A stretch of 5,586 nucleotides of DNA. Origin: JBLHGN01 sp047616325. GTDB taxonomy: Bacteria; Pseudomonadota; Gammaproteobacteria; Pseudomonadales; Cellvibrionaceae. The notes beneath the pieces are model-generated. The model was not told the origin of the DNA, did not search any database, and worked only from the letters and a program-made list of their open reading frames with translations. Made by a program: the position numbers and the translations under genes. The DNA is taken from contig JBLHGN010000242.1 in NCBI GenBank assembly GCA_047616325.1, forward strand, positions 1 to 5,586, in the 5' to 3' direction. Positions within the stretch are counted from its first letter, which is position 1. Each line of letters starts with the position of its first letter. This document shows, one piece after another, positions 1 to 4,903 of the stretch.

Positions 1-363
1 TTGGGTAACGGTGGCTTTTAATTCGTTCCACACGTCTTGAGCAATAGCTTTGTTGTCATTTTTGGCTGTGGCGGAACGCCACCAGATAGTGTCACGGGTG
101 GTATCATCCAGAACAATGTATTTATCTTTTGGCGAACGGCCGGTGTATTTTCCAGTATCGACATTAACCGCACCAGATTCCGTAACAGTGCCTTTTTCCC
201 AGCCACCAAGGCCCGCATCTGTTTCGGCGGCCAACAATTCTTGATAGCTGGGGTTGTAGATAATGTCATCCACGTAGGAGATACCCAACTGTTGAATATA
301 AACACTCACGTTATCGGTCAACATTGCATTGTGATCGGGGGCCTTAGTCGCGGTGATGGTCAT
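1..363 (-). CDS. pckA: Phosphoenolpyruvate carboxykinase (ATP), N-terminal part, cut by window edge
   Basis: This is the first 121 codons of an ATP-dependent PEP carboxykinase, the cytosolic enzyme that converts oxaloacetate plus ATP to phosphoenolpyruvate, CO2 and ADP and opens gluconeogenesis. The visible protein has the family's N-terminal landmarks: DDIIYNPSY at residues 32-40, then VDTGKYTGRSPKDKYIV at 68-84, in which Arg76 matches the oxaloacetate-binding Arg65 of the E. coli enzyme, then DDTTRDTIWW at 86-95. The nucleotide-binding P-loop and metal site lie beyond the left edge. The ATG at 363 is chosen because GAGAGA lies 8 bases upstream (complement of 372-377); Met14 has no such site. 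The protein starts about 11 residues earlier than the E. coli one. It follows glcB after 22 bases with no terminator between, so co-transcription is likely. The identification is firm; the rest of the gene is unseen. Confidence 0.95.
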   Translation of the reverse strand, partial: MTITATKAPDHNAMLTDNVSVYIQQLGISYVDDIIYNPSYQELLAAETDAGLGGWEKGTVTESGAVNVDTGKYTGRSPKDKYIVLDDTTRDTIWWRSATAKNDNKAIAQDVWNELKATVTQ

Positions 364-371
364 TGTCGTAA

Positions 372-377
372 TCTCTC
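372..377 (-). promoter_or_regulatory. pckA ribosome binding site
   Basis: GAGAGA on the minus strand lies 8 bases before the ATG at 363. It is only a moderate match to the Shine-Dalgarno consensus, but it decides the start in favour of Met1 over Met14. It lies in the 22-base gap after the glcB stop, so pckA has its own initiation site but no room for its own promoter in that gap. Confidence 0.55.
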
Positions 378-385
378 ATTAAATT

Positions 386-2692
386 TTATGTTCGACGAGT
401 GGTACTCGTTTGATTTTGCAACTCACGTTTTTTTTGCAAGCGATAATAATGCAGCAGTGGTTCGGTATAACCATTGGGCTGTGTTGCACCCTTAAAAATT
501 AAATCTGAAGCGGCCTTAAACGCGATACTAGTAGCGAGCGTAGGCACCATGGCTTGGTATAAAATATCACTCAAATTTTGTTTATCCACCACCGCCGCCA
601 TTCTTATCAATGCGTCTTCTACTTCTTCTTCGCTGCATATTCCGTGCAATAACCAATTTGCTAATAATTGACTGGATATTCTCAGCGTCGCCCTATCTTC
701 CATTAGGGCTACATTGTGAATATCGGGAACTTTTGAACAGCCAACGCCTTGATCTATCCATCTCACTACGTACCCTAAAATACCCTGGCAATTATTATCT
801 ATTTCGTCGCGGATACTCTCTGGTGTTAGCGAGTTTCTATCGACTAATAGTGGAATCTGTAGCAGTTCGTTGAAACATGATTCGGGATTACGATCAACAC
901 GCTTTTGGATAAGCGTTTGCTGATTAAACACGTCCACATGATGATAATGAATTGCGTGTAAAGTGGCCGCGGTTGGCGATGGCACCCAAGCTGTATTGGC
1001 GCCGGCTAAGGGGTGGGCAATTTTGGCTTTCATCATGTCGGCCATAAGGTCTGGCATTGGCCACATCCCCTTGCCAATTTGTGCACGGCCCGACAGGCCG
1101 CATTCAAGACCTACGTCTACATTCCAGTCTTCGTAGGCTTTAATCCACGCTTGCTGTTTCATACGCGTTTTTGGCACCATGGCACAGGCTTGGATACCGG
1201 TATGTATTTCGTCGCCGGTTCGATCGAGAAAACCCGTGTTAATAAATACGGTGCGCGTGCTGGCATTTTTAATACAAGCTTTAAGATTTAAGGTTGTGCG
1301 ACGTTCTTCATCCATAATGCCAAGCTTTATGGTGGCGCGTTTCAACTGCAACATGGCTTCAATGCGCTCAAACATAGCATCGGTAAAGGCCACCTCTTCC
1401 GGCCCGTGCATTTTTGGCTTAACGATATAAATGCTGCCTTTGCGCGAATTTATAAATTCTCCATTGCGCTTAATATCATGTACGGCAATTAGCGAAGTAA
1501 GCACGCCATCTAATATACCTTCGGGCACTTCATTTTGATCGCTATCTAGTATGGTCGGATTTGTCATTAAATGACCCACGTTGCGAATAAACATCAACGA
1601 GCGACCGGGCACACTAACTTTTTCGCCATTAATACCTGTGTATTCCAGGTCTTTGTGCAGACGGCGTTTAATCGTTTGGGTGTCATTATTGTGAGTTGTT
1701 TTGTCAAAGCTTGCGCTTAAGCTGCCCTTCATCAAACCCAACCAGTTTCGATACACTTCTATTTTATCTTCGGCGTCTACGGCTGCCACGGAGTCTTCGC
1801 AATCCATTATGGTGGTGAGCGCAGACTCCAGCAGTATGTCGTTGATACCGGCGGTGTCGTTGCAGCCTATATCACCATTGGCATCAAGCTGAATTTCAAT
1901 TCGCAAACCATTGTTGCTAATTAAAATGGCCGTGGGAGCTTCGCTATTGCCGCGAAAGCCAATAAGTTGATCAGAAGTTTTTAACTCTGTCACCGTGCCG
2001 TCTGATAGCTCCGCCTGCAATTGTTTACTGCCGGCAGCGTTGTCGTTTAACCAATAGCGGCATACGGCCGAATGTGTTGTAGTTGAGAGGGGGGCGGCGC
2101 TATCGAGAAAATCGCGGCCCATGGCGATAACGCGGCGACCACGCTCAGGGTTATAGGCTTTGGTGCGCGCAGTGCTGTCGTTCTCAGAAATCACATCGGT
2201 GCCATAGGCCGCGTCATAGAGGCTACCCCATCTTGCGTTGGCGGCATTTAAGGCAAAACGAGCATTCTTCACCGGCACAACTAGCTGCGGCCCTGCTTGC
2301 AATGCAATTTCGTCATCGACGTTGTTAGTGGTGATGGTAAAGTCTTCCACTTGTGGCACGATATAGCCAATTTTTCGAAGAAAGTCGGTATAGCCTTGCT
2401 GATTGAATGACTCGGCACGACGGTCGAGATGCCACTGGTCAATTTGCGCCTGGAGTCTATCTCTGGTCGCCAATAAGGCCACATTTTTAGGCGAGAAGTC
2501 CGCTATTAGCTCGTTAAAGTCTCGCCAAAAATTAATGGCGTCTATACCCGTGCCAGGAATTACTTCATCCTCCACAAAAGCTCTGAAGCTTGCGTCGACC
2601 CACAACGAATGAATGCGATCGTAACGCTCGCCAATTGTAGTGTGAGAATGAACAACATTATTTGAATTAGAAGTTGGGTAGGTCTGGTTCAC
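386..2692 (-). CDS. glcB: Malate synthase G
   Basis: This complete 768-residue malate synthase G condenses glyoxylate with acetyl-CoA to form malate in the cytosol, as the second step of the glyoxylate shunt. Family blocks run in order: FVEDEVIPGTG (39-49), QAGPQLVVPVKNARFALNAA (132-151), CEDSVAAVDAEDK (298-310), RSLMFIRNVGHLM (364-376), YIVKPKMHGPEEVAF (422-436), GIMDEERRT (458-466), FINTGFLDRTGDE (483-495), GANTAWVPSPTAATLHA (564-580) and GCSKVPDIHNVALMEDRATL (651-670). By alignment with E. coli GlcB the catalytic residues are present: Arg370 (R338), Mg ligands Glu462 (E427) and Asp490 (D455), and the base Asp666 (D631). The start is a GTG with GAGGAG seven bases upstream. The family norm is about 720 residues; the excess is a polar N-terminal extension of about 20, a C-terminal tail of about 11 ending in TSTTRRT, and small loop insertions. 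pckA follows closely downstream. Confidence 0.97.
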   Translation of the reverse strand: MNQTYPTSNSNNVVHSHTTIGERYDRIHSLWVDASFRAFVEDEVIPGTGIDAINFWRDFNELIADFSPKNVALLATRDRLQAQIDQWHLDRRAESFNQQGYTDFLRKIGYIVPQVEDFTITTNNVDDEIALQAGPQLVVPVKNARFALNAANARWGSLYDAAYGTDVISENDSTARTKAYNPERGRRVIAMGRDFLDSAAPLSTTTHSAVCRYWLNDNAAGSKQLQAELSDGTVTELKTSDQLIGFRGNSEAPTAILISNNGLRIEIQLDANGDIGCNDTAGINDILLESALTTIMDCEDSVAAVDAEDKIEVYRNWLGLMKGSLSASFDKTTHNNDTQTIKRRLHKDLEYTGINGEKVSVPGRSLMFIRNVGHLMTNPTILDSDQNEVPEGILDGVLTSLIAVHDIKRNGEFINSRKGSIYIVKPKMHGPEEVAFTDAMFERIEAMLQLKRATIKLGIMDEERRTTLNLKACIKNASTRTVFINTGFLDRTGDEIHTGIQACAMVPKTRMKQQAWIKAYEDWNVDVGLECGLSGRAQIGKGMWPMPDLMADMMKAKIAHPLAGANTAWVPSPTAATLHAIHYHHVDVFNQQTLIQKRVDRNPESCFNELLQIPLLVDRNSLTPESIRDEIDNNCQGILGYVVRWIDQGVGCSKVPDIHNVALMEDRATLRISSQLLANWLLHGICSEEEVEDALIRMAAVVDKQNLSDILYQAMVPTLATSIAFKAASDLIFKGATQPNGYTEPLLHYYRLQKKRELQNQTSTTRRT

Positions 2693-2699
2693 AGGAGGA

Positions 2700-2705
2700 C
2701 TCCTC
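2700..2705 (-). promoter_or_regulatory. glcB ribosome binding site, inside a small palindrome
   Basis: On the minus strand GAGGAG precedes the GTG start at 2692 by 7 bases, an excellent Shine-Dalgarno match that fixes this unusual start codon. The site is the left half of a short palindrome, GAGGA-G-TCCTC (complement of 2695-2705). As RNA it could fold into a 4-bp stem with a three-base AGU loop, partly hiding the site. Such a stem is weak alone, so an effect on translation is speculative. Confidence 0.75.
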
Positions 2706-2710
2706 TCTGT

Positions 2711-2758
2711 TTTAAGTACGGTTTTAAGTACGGTTTTAAGTGCAGTTTTAGGTAAAGA
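2711..2758. repeat. 12-bp tandem repeat in the glcB leader
   Basis: On the plus strand TTTAAGTACGGT occurs exactly at 2711-2722 and 2723-2734. It is followed by TTTAAGTGCAGT at 2735-2746 (two changes) and the more diverged TTTAGGTAAAGA at 2747-2758. The array ends about 18 bases upstream of the glcB start codon, just before the ribosome binding site. The 12-bp period and the identity of the copies nearest the gene suggest slippage duplication. It may also place repeated protein or RNA sites in the leader, but nothing here proves that. Confidence 0.85.
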
Positions 2759-2900
2759 TTTAGTGATGGCTAGCTAAGCAAACGATCGTGTAAGTTCAAA
2801 TAGACCATTTGCAAGAATTAGGTGCACAGTCATAGTCTAATTAGCGCGGAGAAATTACTCTAATTTATGTTTGTTATAATGCCCATAACCCTTGTGAATG

Positions 2901-2944
2901 TATCGCTAATTAATTGAGCTGCCCATAGGCTGAGCGATAGCTCA
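2901..2944. repeat. Nested inverted repeats between the LysR gene and glcB
   Basis: Three alternative perfect pairings share one 44-base stretch: TATCGCT (2901-2907) with AGCGATA (2933-2939), TGAGCT (2915-2920) with AGCTCA (2939-2944), and the compact hairpin TGAGC-GATA-GCTCA (2931-2944). GCCCATA also occurs twice, at 2881-2887 and 2921-2927, exactly 40 bases apart. No T-run follows on the minus strand, so this is not a standard intrinsic terminator for the LysR gene. An operator upstream of glcB is the better guess. The remainder of the 315-base gap shows no gene and no clear sigma-70 promoter. Confidence 0.5.
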
Positions 2945-3007
2945 CTGGATCGGGTTTCACTTCTTAGCGTGCTACCAATTTATTACAGTAATTTCGCAGC
3001 CGTGAAT

Positions 3008-3943
3008 TTAGTGGCCCTGGGCAACGTCAGCCACCCGCCGTCGCATCCATCTATGCGCTGGATTGTTATGTAGCAAAGGGCTCCATGCCATAGTCAACTC
3101 GATATCCGGTATGTCAAAGGGCGGCGGCGCAAAAATAATATTGGGATTATCGTGTTGCAACTTTGTGGCGCGACTGGGAATGGTTAACACCAAGTCTTTT
3201 TGCTGTGCCATTAGCATGGCGGCCTGATAATGACGAGTGAACACAGTAATATTGCGCTTTAGCCCCCTATCGTCCAGGGCTGCGTCAACCCAGCCGAGAC
3301 GCTGTACGTCCTCTGGGTTTACCCCAACCCCTACCCCCATCCCCGTTTTGCTAACCCACACATGCTTGGCTTTAAGGTAGTTTTCTAAATTAAACTTTTC
3401 TTTGATGGGATTACTGACACAAAACATGCAAGTAAAACTGTCGCGCCACAGGGTGGTTTGATGAAACGAGTCGGGCAAATCATCAAAACGATTGATAACA
3501 AAGTCGATATGACCTCGCTCCATGTCCTGAAAGCTCACATCGCTGGGCGTCATAATATCCAGAGAGACATTTGGCGCCTCTTTTCTCAATATCGTTAATA
3601 AGCCGGGAATAAGTGTAGATTCTGCGTAGTCGCTTACAGCTATACGAAAAAATCGATCACTTTCCAGAGGAATAAATTCCTGAGTGGGTTGAATCACACG
3701 CTCCACGTGCAAAATCAGTTCGCTAACCTGCGGCTCTAATTCCATTGCGCGTTCGGTTGCTTTCATACCCTCGCTGGTGCGCACCAGCAGCGGATCATCA
3801 AATTGAGTGCGCAGGCGCTTTAAGGCGTTGGACATGGCCGGCTGCGTAATTCCGAGATGGTCTGCGGCCTGGGTGACACTTTTTTCCTTGAGTAAGATAT
3901 TAAGTGCCACCAGCAGGTTGAGGTCGATACCATGTAGATTCAT
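3008..3943 (-). CDS. LysR-family transcriptional regulator
   Basis: This 311-residue LysR-type regulator has an N-terminal winged helix-turn-helix (about residues 7-65) and a C-terminal effector domain (about 97-305). The opening IDLNLLVALNILLKEKSVTQ, with the recognition segment AADHLGITQPAMSNALKRLR at 26-45 and DDPLLVR at 49-55, is typical of the NodD/NahR-like branch. An in-frame ATG at 3970 would add nine residues. The ATG at 3943 is preferred because family members begin just before the DLNLL motif and because a candidate promoter would put the transcript start near 3975, too close to 3970. No strong Shine-Dalgarno site is seen for either. It lies upstream of glcB-pckA and diverges from aceA, so it may control acetate or fatty-acid carbon use; the effector is not deducible. 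An odd GMGVGVGV run sits at residues 201-208. The family call is sure, the regulatory targets are inferred. Confidence 0.93.
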   Translation of the reverse strand: MNLHGIDLNLLVALNILLKEKSVTQAADHLGITQPAMSNALKRLRTQFDDPLLVRTSEGMKATERAMELEPQVSELILHVERVIQPTQEFIPLESDRFFRIAVSDYAESTLIPGLLTILRKEAPNVSLDIMTPSDVSFQDMERGHIDFVINRFDDLPDSFHQTTLWRDSFTCMFCVSNPIKEKFNLENYLKAKHVWVSKTGMGVGVGVNPEDVQRLGWVDAALDDRGLKRNITVFTRHYQAAMLMAQQKDLVLTIPSRATKLQHDNPNIIFAPPPFDIPDIELTMAWSPLLHNNPAHRWMRRRVADVAQGH

Positions 3944-3981
3944 AAAAACTATACCAACTAAGATGTCCATAAGTAACTTTG

Positions 3982-4010
3982 ATTATGGACGTTTTCTTAA
4001 CGTATTGCAG
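3982..4010 (-). promoter_or_regulatory. Candidate promoter and self-regulatory site of the LysR gene
   Basis: On the minus strand CTGCAA (complement of 4005-4010) is followed after 17 bases by CATAAT (complement of 3982-3987), a -10 box with five of six consensus bases. The -35 match is poor, as expected if an activator helps. Between the boxes lies an inverted repeat ACGTT-N5-AACGT (3989-4003), where LysR proteins often bind to control their own gene. The inference rests on position and pattern only. Confidence 0.35.
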
Positions 4011-4134
4011 AGCCCGATTGCGGCAGTTCCAATGACATAAATCACCGTTGAGCTTAGGTCGGAAAACAGGCAAGGGATATGACAGCGCAACCGATGCGAG
4101 TGCCTTTAGAGTAATTTTTTATCAAACACCTTCA

Positions 4135-4156
4135 TTTGCGTGATATATCCTACAAA
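4135..4156. promoter_or_regulatory. Imperfect dyad, possible GacA-type upstream activating site
   Basis: The stretch is symmetric about 4145/4146, with the form TTTG-N3-G-ATATAT-C-N3-CAAA. Read differently, TGCGTG (4137-4142), six bases, CCTACA (4149-4154) has the half-site spacing of the GacA/UvrY box TGTAAG-N6-CTTACA; the right half matches five of six and the left only three of six. It lies about 150 bases before the probable small RNA, within the range where such boxes act. The surrounding 4011-4280 holds no gene that I can support. Confidence 0.25.
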
Positions 4157-4281
4157 GAATGCCGATATTGGCGCCTAGTATTACCCTCTGCAGTTTTGCA
4201 CAATGGCATCATACGAACGCTGCAGATCGCTGAAACAAAATATAAATGAGCAAGGGTACGAAAACTGGCCCGAAATTCGTC

Positions 4282-4287
4282 TATATA
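4282..4287 (+). promoter_or_regulatory. Candidate -10 box of the small RNA
   Basis: TATATA would start a transcript near 4294, at the beginning of the GGA-rich region. No recognisable -35 box lies 16-18 bases upstream, which is common for activator-dependent promoters. A second candidate, TATAAA at 4241-4246, would start the RNA near 4253 and would include the first GGA hairpin at 4289-4300. The sequence does not choose between them. Confidence 0.25.
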
Positions 4288-4288
4288 G

Positions 4289-4560
4289 GTAAGGAATTAC
4301 TTTGTTGGGTTTTTAAGGTCTTGCCTTAAGGGAGCTGCACCTATCGGAGATACACTTAATGGAGATTATCTACATCAGGGAACGTGCAGAAGGGAACAGG
4401 AAATCAAGCTGAATTGTTGCCGGGATGGCAGCACCGCCAAGGATCTGGACATAAGGCGGCGAACAAAATGCCAGGAAGCTCACTGGGATGTAAGAGTGGC
4501 CAGGTAAGGCCAAGGGAAGCGCCCTATTTAATGCTGGAGCCCATAGGGCTTCAGCGTTTT
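4289..4560 (+). ncRNA. Probable CsrB/RsmZ-family small RNA (CsrA/RsmA-sequestering)
   Basis: This intergenic stretch has the signature of RNAs that bind and titrate CsrA/RsmA. I count 13 GGA triplets before the terminator, at 4293, 4331, 4346, 4361, 4379, 4393, 4399, 4423, 4441, 4447, 4474, 4486 and 4515. Many sit in loops of short perfect stems: GTAA-GGAA-TTAC (4289-4300), TATC-GGA-GATA (4342-4352), TAAT-GGAG-ATTA (4357-4368), TGCC-GGGAT-GGCA (4418-4430, extendable to seven pairs) and CCGCC/GGCGG (4434-4459) enclosing two GGA. CTGCAC (4335-4340) can pair with GTGCAG (4384-4389) around the second and third of these. TGGCC-AGGTAA-GGCCA (4497-4512) and AGGG/CCCT (4513-4525) follow, then an intrinsic terminator. 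The 3' end is well set; the 5' end is uncertain by about 40 bases. In known systems GacA/UvrY induces such RNAs, which free CsrA targets. It lies 340 bases before aceA. No sequence homology was tested; the call rests on motif and structure. Confidence 0.75.
4533..4560 (+). terminator. Intrinsic terminator of the small RNA
   Basis: GCTGGAGCCC (4533-4542), loop ATA, GGGCTTCAGC (4546-4555) form a ten-pair stem with one G-U pair, extendable by AAT with GTT at the base. GTTTT follows at 4556-4560. The T-run is short but the stem is stable and GC-rich. It separates the GGA-rich RNA from the aceA leader, arguing that the former is an independent RNA and not part of the aceA mRNA. Confidence 0.8.
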
Positions 4561-4627
4561 AAGGTATAATCTCGTATACAGCTCACCGAAATATGAGCGC
4601 GCTGCACTCTCCTACCTACATTCTAGA

Positions 4628-4678
4628 TAGCACCTATTTAGCACCTACACACCCACCACAAAACTCTTACATAGCACC
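4628..4678. repeat. TAGCACC repeats in helical phase upstream of aceA
   Basis: TAGCACC occurs at 4628-4634, 4639-4645 and 4672-4678. The first two copies extend to TAGCACCTA. Spacings are 11 and 33 bases, that is one and three helical turns, which would put all copies on one face of the DNA. They lie in a C-rich stretch between the small RNA terminator and the candidate aceA promoter. They could be regulator sites; chance in a biased stretch cannot be excluded. Confidence 0.5.
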
Positions 4679-4736
4679 CAGATACCTCTACATATCCCCT
4701 GCAATTTCGAATATCAGGCTCAAGCAGTATTCATAA

Positions 4737-4764
4737 TTCTTATACTCGAAATAATACGTATAAA
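4737..4764 (+). promoter_or_regulatory. Candidate aceA promoter with overlapping inverted repeat
   Basis: TTCTTA (4737-4742), a 16-base spacer and TATAAA (4759-4764) resemble a sigma-70 promoter with a weak -35, giving a leader of about 130 bases. A perfect inverted repeat, TTATAC (4740-4745), N12, GTATAA (4758-4763), overlaps both boxes. A-T-rich interrupted dyads of this kind are typical of LysR-family operators, so the neighbouring regulator is a natural candidate to bind here. The inference is from pattern and position only. Confidence 0.35.
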
Positions 4765-4806
4765 TTGGATTAATTATCCTTCTCTTTTTAAGCTTAGCTT
4801 CAGATC

Positions 4807-4882
4807 GGAAACGTTTTCCCGTCAAAGTGCAGCGACCAAATTCAGAGCACATTGGTTGCAGAGCATTTAAGAACCCCATGCT
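4807..4882 (+). promoter_or_regulatory. Structured aceA leader with a CG-centred palindrome
   Basis: AAACGTTT (4809-4816) is a perfect CG-centred palindrome, a shape typical of LacI/GalR-family operators. GCGACCAA (4832-4839) can pair with TTGGTTGC (4852-4859), eight pairs with one G-U, around a 12-base loop. AGCAT (4862-4866) can pair with ATGCT (4878-4882) just before the ribosome binding site. The leader therefore probably folds. I recognise no known riboswitch class in it. Confidence 0.3.
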
Positions 4883-4890
4883 TAATTCAG

Positions 4891-4896
4891 AGAGGA
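4891..4896 (+). promoter_or_regulatory. aceA ribosome binding site
   Basis: AGAGGA lies 7 bases before the ATG at 4904, a good Shine-Dalgarno match that fixes the start. It contains a GGA and is the end of the second copy of AATTCAGAG (4884-4892; first copy 4839-4847). CsrA commonly binds GGA at ribosome binding sites, so this is a possible but unproven Csr target. Confidence 0.75.
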
Positions 4897-4903
4897 CCGC
4901 AAC

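Noticed and set aside
37..495. Plus-strand open frame of 152 codons
   Set aside because: It is antisense to pckA and the end of glcB, whose minus-strand products are clear family members.
2875..2880. TATAAT on the plus strand in the LysR-glcB gap
   Set aside because: It has no -35 partner and would read antisense into the LysR gene, so an isolated match in A-T-rich DNA is more likely.
2931..2944. TGAGC-GATA-GCTCA as terminator of the LysR gene
   Set aside because: The stem is only five pairs and no T-run follows on the minus strand.
4288..4305. GGTAAG-N6-CTTTGT as a GacA box
   Set aside because: The right half is poor, and it sits at the start of the RNA, too close for an upstream activating site; GTAA-GGAA-TTAC is better read as a GGA hairpin.
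4384..4569. Plus-strand open frame of 61 codons
   Set aside because: It lies inside the GGA-hairpin RNA and its terminator, opens with GTG without a convincing ribosome binding site, and its product resembles nothing I know.
4565..4570. Perfect TATAAT after the small RNA terminator
   Set aside because: No -35 box or extended -10 accompanies it; it could be a second aceA promoter but is unsupported.
4688..4879. Minus-strand open frame of 63 codons
   Set aside because: It runs against the aceA leader and candidate promoter, has no clear ribosome binding site and no recognisable domain.
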